A DNA stretch of 64,000 nt from the NCBI RefSeq assembly GCF_900099825.1, contig NZ_LT629693.1:4289001-4353000 (forward strand). Direction: 5' to 3'. This DNA comes from Bradyrhizobium ottawaense. GTDB lineage: Bacteria; Pseudomonadota; Alphaproteobacteria; Rhizobiales; Xanthobacteraceae. The translations under genes and the position numbers were made by a program. Positions 16,755 through 24,706 of the stretch are shown here, piece after piece. Each line of letters opens with the position of its first letter. Position 1 is the stretch's first letter. The notes beneath the pieces are model-generated. The model ran no database searches, was not told the DNA's origin, and saw only the letters and a program-made list of their open reading frames with translations.

Positions 16755-17528
16755 ATGAGCGCGTTCTATAGAGAGAAAGTTCTTTCTGTCCGGCATTGGA
16801 CCGATACGCTTTTCAGCTTCACCGCCACCCGCGATTCCGGCTTCCGCTTCCAGAACGGCCAGTTTGCGATGATCGGCCTCGAGGTCGAGGGGCGTCCGTT
16901 GCTGCGCGCCTACAGCATGGCGAGCGCCAATCACGAGGAGGAACTCGAATTCTTCTCGATCAAGGTCGCCGACGGGCCGCTGACCTCGAAGCTGCAGAAG
17001 ATCAGGGAAGGCGACGAGATCCTGGTCGGCCGCAAGGCCACCGGCACGCTGATCACCGACAACCTGATTGCGGGCCAGCGTCTGCTGCTGCTGTCCACTG
17101 GAACGGGCCTTGCGCCGTTCGCGAGCCTGATCAAGGACCCCGATGTCTACGAGCGGTACGAGACCATCGTGCTGGTTCATGGCTGCCGGCAGGTATCCGA
17201 ACTGGCTTATGGCGAGGAACTGGTCGCCAAGCTCCGCGACGATGAACTGTTCGGGCCGCTGCTGTCGGAGAAGCTGTTGTATTATCCGACCGTGACCCGC
17301 GAGCCGTTCCGCAACCGTGGCCGCATCACCGACCTGATCACGTCGGAACAGTTGTTCAACGACATTCACCAGTCGCCGCTCGATATCGCGACCGACCGCA
17401 TCATGATGTGTGGCAGCCCGGGCATGCTGGAAGAGCTGCGTCAGATGTTCGAGGGCCGGGGCTTCCTCGAAGGCAGCCACAGCCAGCCCGGCCATTTCGT
17501 GATCGAGAAGGCGTTCGTCGAGCGCTGA
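16755..17528 (+). CDS. fpr: Ferredoxin/flavodoxin--NADP+ reductase, bacterial Fpr type
   Basis: A 257-residue FAD enzyme that moves electrons between NADPH and ferredoxin or flavodoxin in the cytosol. The FAD-binding motif RAYSMAS (about residues 50-56) and the NADP-binding motif STGTGLAPFASLIKD (about 114-128) are intact, and CGSPGMLEELR is near residue 218. Length and the C-terminal extension (ending AFVER rather than an aromatic residue) match subclass I bacterial Fpr. The ATG at 16755 fits the family N terminus (SAFYREKVLSVRHWTDTLF). A single gene with its own leader, followed after 13 bases by an elaborate palindromic repeat. Fpr is often linked to oxidative-stress defence or iron-sulfur supply; regulation here is unknown. 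Confidence 0.95.
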   Translation: MSAFYREKVLSVRHWTDTLFSFTATRDSGFRFQNGQFAMIGLEVEGRPLLRAYSMASANHEEELEFFSIKVADGPLTSKLQKIREGDEILVGRKATGTLITDNLIAGQRLLLLSTGTGLAPFASLIKDPDVYERYETIVLVHGCRQVSELAYGEELVAKLRDDELFGPLLSEKLLYYPTVTREPFRNRGRITDLITSEQLFNDIHQSPLDIATDRIMMCGSPGMLEELRQMFEGRGFLEGSHSQPGHFVIEKAFVER

Positions 17529-17541
17529 GGCTTCATAACGT

Positions 17542-17664
17542 TCATTCCGGGGCGCATCGAAGACGCGAACCTCGGATGCGCAATTGCGCATCGGGGAATC
17601 TCGAGATTCCCCGGGGTGCAATTGCACCCCTGAGGTCTGGTCCTGCGGGCCATCCCGGAATGAC
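17542..17664. repeat. Cloverleaf-like repeat: three abutting perfect palindromes inside an outer inverted repeat
   Basis: Outer arms begin TCATTCCGGG and end CCCGGAATGA (10-bp exact complement). Inside, three perfect palindromes abut with no spacer: 17575-17592 (18 bp, centre CAATTG), 17593-17612 (20 bp, centre CTCGAG) and 17613-17630 (18 bp, centre CAATTG). The element starts 13 bases after the fpr stop and occupies most of the gap before the patatin gene. Confidence 0.85.
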
Positions 17665-17761
17665 AGCCCCACCGTAGCGTCCCCCGTTCATCCGCTGCTA
17701 TAATCTCCTCCGAACGCCGCGCGGCCTTGCCGACGTGGCGACATCGGGGAGCGGGTGCGCT

Positions 17762-18634
17762 GTGGCGGTACGCGATGAGATCGGGCTAACGAAGACCGCC
17801 TTTGTGTTCGCCGGCGGCGGCAGCTTTGGCGCCATTCAGGTCGGGATGCTGCATTCTCTCGCTTCCCACGGCATTACCGCGGACATGGTGGTCGGCTCCA
17901 GCGTCGGCGCCTTGAACGGCGCGTTCTACGCCGGCGATCCGACGCTCAAGGGCGTGGAGAGACTGGGGACGATCTGGCGCGGACTGACGCGGCAGGATGT
18001 CTTTCCGATGAGCTGGCGCACGGTGCTGAGTTTTCTGTGGCGCCGCGATTTCCTGATTCCCCATGACGGCATCCGCAAGCTGATCGAGGATCACATCCCC
18101 TATCGCAATCTGCAGGATGCCAAACTGCCGCTGCACATCGTCACCACCGATATCGTGACCGGCGACAGCGTGGTCCTATCGGAAGGGCCGATCGACGAGG
18201 CGATCGTTGCCTCGACGGCGATCCCCGGCGCGTTCGCGCCGGTCCATTACCGGAATTACTACCTCGCCGATGGCGCCATCTCCAGCAACACGCCGATCCA
18301 GGTGGCGGTGAAGAAGGGTGCCAGACGGCTGATCATTCTGCCGACCGGGCACGCCTGTGCGACGCAGACGCCGCCGGTCGGCGCGGTCGCGAATGCACTG
18401 CATGCGTTGACGCTGCTGATCGCGCGTCAACTGGTCAGCGAGCTGGAAAGCCTCGGGCCCGAGATCGAATATTTCGTGGTGCCGCCTTTATGCCCGCTGG
18501 TGGGATCACCGTACGATTTCTCGCGCACGGCTGATCATATCGCTCGCGCCATCGAGACCACCGACGCCTGGTTGGCCCAGCACAGCCTTCAGGAGGGCAG
18601 GATTCCCGACGAGATGCGGCCGCATAGTCACTGA
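17762..18634 (+). CDS. Patatin-like phospholipase family protein
   Basis: A 290-residue patatin-family serine hydrolase. The oxyanion glycine loop FAGGGSFGAIQVGML (residues 16-30), nucleophile elbow GSSVGA (Ser47) and the DGA motif with catalytic Asp170 (YLADGAISSN) are all present, so the Ser-Asp dyad is intact. Members hydrolyse acyl esters of phospholipids or related lipids; the small single-domain form is common in rhizobia and the substrate is not known. No signal peptide, so probably cytosolic or membrane-peripheral. The GTG at 17762 is chosen because GGGGAG lies upstream and the family motif starts soon after; an in-frame GTG at 17735 is an alternative. Confidence 0.88.
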   Translation: MAVRDEIGLTKTAFVFAGGGSFGAIQVGMLHSLASHGITADMVVGSSVGALNGAFYAGDPTLKGVERLGTIWRGLTRQDVFPMSWRTVLSFLWRRDFLIPHDGIRKLIEDHIPYRNLQDAKLPLHIVTTDIVTGDSVVLSEGPIDEAIVASTAIPGAFAPVHYRNYYLADGAISSNTPIQVAVKKGARRLIILPTGHACATQTPPVGAVANALHALTLLIARQLVSELESLGPEIEYFVVPPLCPLVGSPYDFSRTADHIARAIETTDAWLAQHSLQEGRIPDEMRPHSH

Positions 18635-18817
18635 GCGATGCCGTTACGCTGCACTGCAATAGCTTGCCGGCCGATGCCGCCCCGCCAGATCGGATCTGAA
18701 AAATTTTTCCGGGTTGCTGTCATATCCGCGATTGCCGGGGCGTATATCGTATGGCGCTTATTCCGCTGATTGGACTAAGCTACCGGTCGACAAGCAATAA
18801 TCCGGCTGAGGGATTTT

Positions 18818-20449
18818 ATGGAAACGCTGCTGCTTCCGTTCTCGCCACGCTTCATCGTGTTGACGATCTGCGCCGTCGTCACGGCATTGCTGCTCGGCAT
18901 CGGGGTTTTCGACCATAACCCGAAGATATGGGAAGTCGTGCTGATCCCGACCGTGATCTTCGGCGCCCTCACGCTTCTCGGCCTTCGCGACCTGACGCAG
19001 AAGAGCCACGCCGTTTTGCGCAACTATCCGATCTCGGCGCACATCCGTTTTCTGCTCGAAGAGATCCGGCCCGAGATGCGGCAGTATTTCTTCGAGAGCG
19101 AAAAAGACGGCATGCCGTTTTCCCGCGACACCCGCGCGCTGGTCTATCAGCGCGCCAAGATGGTGCTCGACAAGCGGCCATTCGGTACCCAGGAGGACGT
19201 CTACCGCGACGGCTATGAGTGGATGCACCATTCGGTGGCGCCGAAGGCGCGTGCCGAGGAGCAATTCCGCATCACCATCGGCGGTCCCGATTGCACCAAG
19301 CCATACTCGGCTTCAGTGTTCAATATCTCGGCGATGAGTTTCGGCGCGCTCAGCCCCAATGCGGTGCGCGCGCTGAATGCGGGCGCCAAAAAAGGCGGCT
19401 TCGCGCACGACACCGGCGAGGGCGGCGTCAGCCCCTATCATCGCGAGAATGGCGGTGACATCATATGGGAGGTTGGCTCCGGCTATTTCGGCTGCCGCAA
19501 CCGCGACGGAACGTTCAATCCGGATGAGTTCGCGCGTGTGGCGTCCGACGACCAGATCAAGATGGTCGAGCTCAAGATCAGCCAGGGCGCCAAGCCCGGG
19601 CACGGCGGCGTGCTGCCGGCGGCCAAGGTCTCGGCGGAGATTTCCAAAATCCGCGGTGTTGCCATGGGCGAGGATTGCATCTCGCCGGCCTTTCACCGGG
19701 CGTTCTCGACGCCGTTGCAGATGATGGCCTTTATTGGCGAGATGCGAAGGCTGTCCGGCGGCAAGCCTGCCGGGTTCAAGATGTGCATCGGCCATCCCTG
19801 GGAATTCCTGGCGATCTGCAAGGCGATGCTGGAAAGCGGAATCTACCCCGACTTCATCGTCGTCGACGGCAATGAAGGCGGCACGGGGGCAGCGCCGCTG
19901 GAGTTCATGGACCATCTGGGCATGCCGATGCGCGAGGGCGTCAACTTCGTCCATAATGCGCTTGTCGGCATCAATGTGCGCGACCGCATCAAGATCGGCG
20001 CCGCCGGCAAGATCGCGACCGCGTTCGACATGGCGCGGGCGATGGCGATCGGCGCCGACTGGTGCAATTCGGCGCGTGGTTTCATGTTTTCGCTGGGCTG
20101 TATCCAGTCGCTGAGTTGCCATACCGATCGCTGTCCGACCGGTGTGACCACGCAGGATCCCTCCCGCGCCCGTGCGCTGGTGGTGCCGCACAAGGTCGAG
20201 CGGGTCTACAACTATCATCACGCCACTTTGCATGCGCTTTCCGAGCTGATCGCCGCGGCAGGCCTCGAGCATCCCCGGGAAATCCGGTCGATCCATTTCT
20301 CGCAGCGGAGCTCGACGACCGTAGTACAGTCTTTCGCGCAGCTTTATCCGTCGCTGCGGCCGGGCGAATTGATCGATGGCACCGAGGATCCACGCTTCCG
20401 CGAAGCATGGGCGATGGCGCGGGCGGATTCGTTCCAGCCGGTGGCGTGA
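18818..20449 (+). CDS. FMN-binding glutamate synthase family protein (GltB2-like), membrane-anchored
   Basis: A 543-residue protein consisting of two N-terminal membrane segments (about residues 10-30 and 38-56) and a domain matching the FMN/synthase part of glutamate synthase. Markers: FNISAMSFGALSPNAVRALN, GEGGVSPYH, KPGHGGVLPAAKVS, DGNEGGTGAAP, and the cysteine cluster CIQSLSCHTDRCPTG (about residues 428-442) that binds a 3Fe-4S cluster in GltB. The amidotransferase and GXGXG domains are missing, so it cannot be a normal glutamate synthase alone; stand-alone proteins of this class are conserved, with uncertain function. No gltD partner is nearby. Ribosome site GAGGGA precedes the ATG. Confidence 0.85.
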   Translation: METLLLPFSPRFIVLTICAVVTALLLGIGVFDHNPKIWEVVLIPTVIFGALTLLGLRDLTQKSHAVLRNYPISAHIRFLLEEIRPEMRQYFFESEKDGMPFSRDTRALVYQRAKMVLDKRPFGTQEDVYRDGYEWMHHSVAPKARAEEQFRITIGGPDCTKPYSASVFNISAMSFGALSPNAVRALNAGAKKGGFAHDTGEGGVSPYHRENGGDIIWEVGSGYFGCRNRDGTFNPDEFARVASDDQIKMVELKISQGAKPGHGGVLPAAKVSAEISKIRGVAMGEDCISPAFHRAFSTPLQMMAFIGEMRRLSGGKPAGFKMCIGHPWEFLAICKAMLESGIYPDFIVVDGNEGGTGAAPLEFMDHLGMPMREGVNFVHNALVGINVRDRIKIGAAGKIATAFDMARAMAIGADWCNSARGFMFSLGCIQSLSCHTDRCPTGVTTQDPSRARALVVPHKVERVYNYHHATLHALSELIAAAGLEHPREIRSIHFSQRSSTTVVQSFAQLYPSLRPGELIDGTEDPRFREAWAMARADSFQPVA

Positions 20450-20472
20450 CGGCGCCGGCGCTATGGTGTTTT

Positions 20473-21297
20473 CTAGCGTGACGACGTGCGAAACAAATCG
20501 TCGAACCGGAATGAATAGCCAAGGCCTATGATGTAGTTCGGCGAATTCCGGTTGAGGCCGAATGCAAGGTGAAAGTCGATCTGCTGGGTCTTGGTCAGGA
20601 GATATCCGCCCCCGGTGTTGAAGAGCTGGACGCTGCTGCCGCGCGAGGGATAATCGCCGATATATTCGACGAACAGCGACGCGCGCTCGGTGACCCTCTT
20701 TTCGAGTACGAACGTCGCCTCCGTGGTCTGCTTGTTGGCGGGATCGGACGGGAAGAAGAACGTCGTCACCATGCCGCTGGTCCCCCAGCCGCCGCCGATC
20801 TCATACGACCATGGAAATTGCAGGTAAGGCTGCAGACCCGGGCCGGCGATTTTGGGCGAGCCGGTCGGCAGGCCAGCCCCCGCTGTCACCGACAAATTCC
20901 AGGGTTCGGGAAGCGCGGCGAACTGCCACTTGATGGCCGGCGCCACATTGCCGAAACCGCTGCCGGCGTCGCCCTTCAGGCGGCCGACATAATCCGGCAC
21001 GTCGACCAGAATCTCGAGGCAGTTTGCGATGCCGAGGCGGAGCCGGCTGTTGGTGCCGTCGAACGTCTTGTCCAGACCGCGCCGCGCTGTGTTGATGCCG
21101 TTTTCGCCCTGCAGGCTGCCAACGGGAACGACGAGACTGGAGTTCGTGACATCGGGCCTGTCGGTGGCGATCTCCGACGCCGAGGTCGGGCATTCGCCGG
21201 CCTGCGCGAGCGCCGGTGCAGCTGCGACGAAGAGAAGCGTCAAGGAGGTCCCAAAGCGAATCTTGGCCAAGATCAGCCGGAACGGCACGCGCGTCAT
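20473..21297 (-). CDS. Outer-membrane transporter-like beta-barrel protein (phenol MetA-pathway family)
   Basis: A 274-residue exported protein: signal peptide to about residue 32 (...FVAAAPALAQA), then a run of alternating hydrophobic strands typical of a beta-barrel. Fragments such as ATDRPDVTNSSLVVPVGSLQ, TAGAGLPTGSPKIAG and GYSFRFDDLF fit the PF13557 'putative MetA-pathway of phenol degradation' outer-membrane family, whose function is largely undefined. Two cysteines (about residues 36 and 93) may form a disulfide. Convergent with the GltB-like gene (24 bases between stops). The downstream neighbour on the same strand, upstream in transcription, is another outer-membrane protein, but a 122-base gap suggests a separate promoter. 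Confidence 0.75.
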   Translation of the reverse strand: MTRVPFRLILAKIRFGTSLTLLFVAAAPALAQAGECPTSASEIATDRPDVTNSSLVVPVGSLQGENGINTARRGLDKTFDGTNSRLRLGIANCLEILVDVPDYVGRLKGDAGSGFGNVAPAIKWQFAALPEPWNLSVTAGAGLPTGSPKIAGPGLQPYLQFPWSYEIGGGWGTSGMVTTFFFPSDPANKQTTEATFVLEKRVTERASLFVEYIGDYPSRGSSVQLFNTGGGYLLTKTQQIDFHLAFGLNRNSPNYIIGLGYSFRFDDLFRTSSR

Positions 21298-21419
21298 CCT
21301 CTGTCTATGGATATCCCACGATCAGTATCATCGTTTCCCGGCTTTTATTCCCGGTGCGGCTTTTTTTTGCACAGGATCGCGGCGATTTCGGCACGTGATT
21401 TTGCTGATGCCTGGCGCCG

Positions 21420-23390
21420 CTAGAACTCGCCGTGGAGACGGCCCGAGAAGATGTGAACCGGGCCGCGGTCGGCATTGTAGGCGGGATTGGTGATGAACTG
21501 ATAGTCGGCGGTCAGGGTGAACTGCTTGTTGAGCGCATAGGCGTAATACGTCTCGAAGATGCGCTCGTTGCGGTAGTTGAGCTGGCCGTCGCCGATCAGC
21601 AGGCCGAGGCCGCCGGCGGCGAGGTAATCGCGATGCGCACTGGATAACCCGTTGACCGCACCGCCGATGCCGATGGTATCGCTCGGGCGTCCCCAATAGC
21701 TGCCTTTCACCGACAAGCCGCCCGAAATGCTGCGGTCGATGTCGGTGAACGACAGAATCTCGTTCTGCCCGTCATTCCAGCTTGCGCGGGCAAACAGGCC
21801 TACATCCCGGGCGATCTGCTGCTCGGCATTGGCATAGAAACCGTATTTCAGATTGTCGCGGCGAATGCCCGCCATGATCGTGTTGATATCGAGCGCCGGG
21901 TTCGTCGCCTCGATGGCCAGCGCGTCGCGATAATTGCCGGTGTTGCCGCGATTGCCGAATGCCCCGAGCCGCAATTTGCCCGGCTGATCGAAGATCGCGT
22001 AGCGGCCCTCGAATTCGACCACGGCGCCTCCGGTCTTGAAGGTAAGGATGTCGCTATTGGGCGCAGTGGGCACCTGGAACAGTCCGGCGCGTACCGCCCA
22101 ATCCTTGCGATTGAGCTCGGCCACGGCGCCGCGTGTGTAACCGGGCAGGTCGGCCGGAAAATCGTAAGCCGCCGACGACCACATCGCCCAGTTCATGAAG
22201 TCCGCGCGCGGATCCTTCGCATAGGAATTACCGTCGAAGAAATCGCCGATCGCAAAGCGCCCGACGATCAGCGTGACCCGGTCGATGTCGCGTTTCCCCG
22301 CCAATTGGTTGGCTGCGTCCGGGACATCTTCCTGTTCGCCGCCGAGGCCGAAGGTTTGCTTGATGTAATAACGCTGCGGGCGGATTTTCGGGAAGGCGGC
22401 GCCGGCCTTCTGCGCTTCGCCGTTCGGGAATCCCGCCAATCCCAGCGTGCCGTTCAGGCCAAAACCCTGTGCAAGCTCCGGATTGAAATAGAACTCACCA
22501 CCCTGCCACAGCCGCGCGCCGATAAACGCCGTCGTGGTCCAGGTCTCCTGCAACTGTCCGGCGCCGGGAAGACTATAGGCGCCGGCATAGGGCGAACGAA
22601 TGCTGGGATAGGCCTGCGGCAAAAAGGTGGTTTGCGCGTGGATATTCCAGTCGTTCGATTCCGGAAGCAGCGTTTTTCCATCGGCCGGAGCGATCCACGG
22701 GGTGTCACCGAACCGGTAATTCAGGCCGAGTTTCACGAGATGGATGCGGGGGTCGACGTTAATTCCCGGCAGGGCGAAGCCGCTGAGGTCGTACAAGCGC
22801 CGCGACAGGTCGATGTAGCTGTATTCGGCCTTTGCGCTCCAGTTGCCGCTCACCGCGAACTCGGCGCCGGCACCCGCGGTCCAGCCGGTGTGGTATTGTC
22901 CTGGCGATGAGATGATGTCTCTGACGTCGTCGTGGATATTGACGTGGGTGTGTCCCCAGGCGAACCCGCCGGTCAGATAGGGCATCCAGCTTCCGAATGC
23001 GTAACCAATGCGGCCGCGCAGGGTGCCGGTATAGTCGATGGTCGCGTTGAACGGAGCCGGCCTCAGCGCCGCGCCGTCCATCGGGCTCGGAAACGACGCG
23101 TCCGCTTCGATGCCAAGCACGAACCGGTTCGAGAACTGCCTGCTATAGCCAGCCTGGTAGCCGCCGATCAGTCCGGTAACGCTGTGCGGCAGGAATACGC
23201 CCTGCTCGGGAAGCGGATTGGTTCCCGGCCCAAGACTTCCGCCGCCATAGCCGAAGTGGCCGCCGATATAAAAGCCGGTCCAGTCGTAGACGGCTGCCAT
23301 ATCGGCCGCGGCCGCAGGCCCGCCCAGCGCGAGCGCGCCGAGCGCCACACCAGCCAGGACATGCTTCCGATATCGGCGGTCGCGGTTCAT
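21420..23390 (-). CDS. Two-barrel outer-membrane protein: Omp25/31-like domain fused to OprB carbohydrate porin
   Basis: A 656-residue exported protein starting at the ATG at 23390 with a signal peptide (ALALGGPAAAADMAAVYDWT). The N-terminal part, about residues 30-230, reads as an eight-stranded rhizobial Omp25/31-type barrel: WTGFYIGGHFGYGGGSLG, LIGGYQAGYSRQFSNRFVLG, WSAKAEYSYIDLSRRLYDLS, LVKLGLNYRFGD. The rest, about residues 245-656, matches carbohydrate-selective OprB porins: WNIHAQTTFLPQAYPSIRSP, RYYIKQTFGLGGEQEDVPDA, FAIGDFFDGNSYAKDPR, and ends RLHGEF with a terminal Phe as expected for barrel assembly. Expected role: sugar diffusion across the outer membrane. Each half looks complete, which makes the fusion notable. 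Confidence 0.85.
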   Translation of the reverse strand: MNRDRRYRKHVLAGVALGALALGGPAAAADMAAVYDWTGFYIGGHFGYGGGSLGPGTNPLPEQGVFLPHSVTGLIGGYQAGYSRQFSNRFVLGIEADASFPSPMDGAALRPAPFNATIDYTGTLRGRIGYAFGSWMPYLTGGFAWGHTHVNIHDDVRDIISSPGQYHTGWTAGAGAEFAVSGNWSAKAEYSYIDLSRRLYDLSGFALPGINVDPRIHLVKLGLNYRFGDTPWIAPADGKTLLPESNDWNIHAQTTFLPQAYPSIRSPYAGAYSLPGAGQLQETWTTTAFIGARLWQGGEFYFNPELAQGFGLNGTLGLAGFPNGEAQKAGAAFPKIRPQRYYIKQTFGLGGEQEDVPDAANQLAGKRDIDRVTLIVGRFAIGDFFDGNSYAKDPRADFMNWAMWSSAAYDFPADLPGYTRGAVAELNRKDWAVRAGLFQVPTAPNSDILTFKTGGAVVEFEGRYAIFDQPGKLRLGAFGNRGNTGNYRDALAIEATNPALDINTIMAGIRRDNLKYGFYANAEQQIARDVGLFARASWNDGQNEILSFTDIDRSISGGLSVKGSYWGRPSDTIGIGGAVNGLSSAHRDYLAAGGLGLLIGDGQLNYRNERIFETYYAYALNKQFTLTADYQFITNPAYNADRGPVHIFSGRLHGEF

Positions 23391-23665
23391 CGTGCGGACA
23401 TTTCGCAAAGGCTGCGGCGGTCTCGCGTCATCACTGCAGATTTGAAGGCCTGCCGCCACCCAAGAAATGAAGTCATCAACCCCGCCGCCCCCGGTCGGAT
23501 TTTCATGATTCTCCCGGTCCAAGCCAGACCGGGGAACACACCGCTTATGGTCGGTTCTTATTGCAAGTAATTCGCAATAGCAACAAGACTAAATAGCACA
23601 CCCGTTGGATGGCATTCAGCGATGACAGTTTTGCAACGGGTCCCGCGGCCGGGGCGGCACCGGTC

Positions 23666-23703
23666 CAAAAAGATTGACGCCGGGGGGGCAAACCGGGCGG
23701 GTC
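23666..23703 (-). terminator. Rho-independent-like terminator after the dme unit
   Basis: Read on the minus strand, a GC-rich stem (arms at 23693-23703 and 23676-23684, imperfect) is followed by AATCTTTTTGG. It lies 24 bases beyond the stop of the exported barrel protein at 23727, the last gene of the dmeR-dmeF unit. Its sequence resembles the terminator at 26334-26372. Confidence 0.65.
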
Positions 23704-23726
23704 GGGTTGCGACGATCAAGGCCTCC

Positions 23727-24665
23727 TCATTTGCCGACAAGCAGCGGCCTGGCGAACAAGGATGGAATGAGGTCGTCCAGAAAGAACAGCAGTTGCGCCC
23801 GTCCGCCGACCGTGCGTCCGGCCGACGAATTGAGCGGTATGATCGCTTCGACGGCGGCTTGCCAGGTCACCGCGACATAGGACAGGCCGGGATTGACGGT
23901 TGCGATGGTCTTCTGCCCGCGCGGTGAATCGAACGCGAATTCGACCAGAGGGACCCATTGATTCAAAGGCTCCTCCCTGGGAGGGCAGCCGGTAAATCGG
24001 TTGGTCAGGTAGAGGGTGCTGAACTCGATCGCAAAACCCCAATGCAGGATGTCGACGCTCGGACCAGGCAATGGGCCAAGGCGACGTGTTAGCGGATCAA
24101 TGCCGTCGTTGATCGAGACCGGACTTGTCGGGTGCTCGAGGACAACGGCGCCGGTGATGCCGAACGGCCGCAGCCACGCTACAGAATCCGGCAGGTCACC
24201 GAATCCCTTGCCAAAAAAAATCCCTGGCTTGATCGTATCGGGAGCGTTGGCGCCGACGCCCTGTCCTCCCGAATGTCCGATGCCCCAGCTCAATCCAGCC
24301 GAAACCAGCATCTCATGGGGGTTGTCGCGGAACACCTCGCCCTTGACGGTGAGGTTGGTGGTGTCGAAACCGGAACGCTGCGCGGTCCCCCAGTTGCGAT
24401 AGATCCCGCCGCTGTCGATGCCCACCCCGATGGTTGGGGTGAGGAGGCGGAAGAACGTCCAGTTGATCCTGTTGTCGACGACGTCCCCGCCGTCGCCCGG
24501 ATGTTTCGAACTCGAGACGAGCGGCAAGATGGCTTCGTCGGCGACCGCTGGATCGTCGAATGTGAGCGTGCCGGGAAAAAACCGGTTACCGGCAATGCCG
24601 TGGGCCTCGGCGCCCTGAATGCCGCCCAGCAACGCAATCGCAATGATGACCCGTGATGCCGGCAT
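23727..24665 (-). CDS. Exported beta-rich protein of unknown function, downstream of dmeF
   Basis: A 312-residue protein with signal peptide (PASRVIIAIALLGGIQGAEA, then HG). The rest has alternating beta-strand patterning (GVGIDSGGIYRNWG, AVTWQAAVEAIIPLN) and ends FARPLLVGK; I read it as a probable outer-membrane or periplasmic barrel but do not recognise the family firmly. Two contexts suggest a metal link: it follows dmeF by about 40 bases on the same strand and has a signal-peptide junction AHGIAGNRFFPGTLTFDDP, which recalls exported proteins encoded beside metal-efflux systems. A GTG at 24680 is an alternative start; neither has a strong ribosome site. A terminator follows the gene. Confidence 0.65.
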   Translation of the reverse strand: MPASRVIIAIALLGGIQGAEAHGIAGNRFFPGTLTFDDPAVADEAILPLVSSSKHPGDGGDVVDNRINWTFFRLLTPTIGVGIDSGGIYRNWGTAQRSGFDTTNLTVKGEVFRDNPHEMLVSAGLSWGIGHSGGQGVGANAPDTIKPGIFFGKGFGDLPDSVAWLRPFGITGAVVLEHPTSPVSINDGIDPLTRRLGPLPGPSVDILHWGFAIEFSTLYLTNRFTGCPPREEPLNQWVPLVEFAFDSPRGQKTIATVNPGLSYVAVTWQAAVEAIIPLNSSAGRTVGGRAQLLFFLDDLIPSLFARPLLVGK

Positions 24666-24706
24666 CGGGAGACTGCTCACGTCGTTCGAAGGGCTTCGGA
24701 GCCGAT

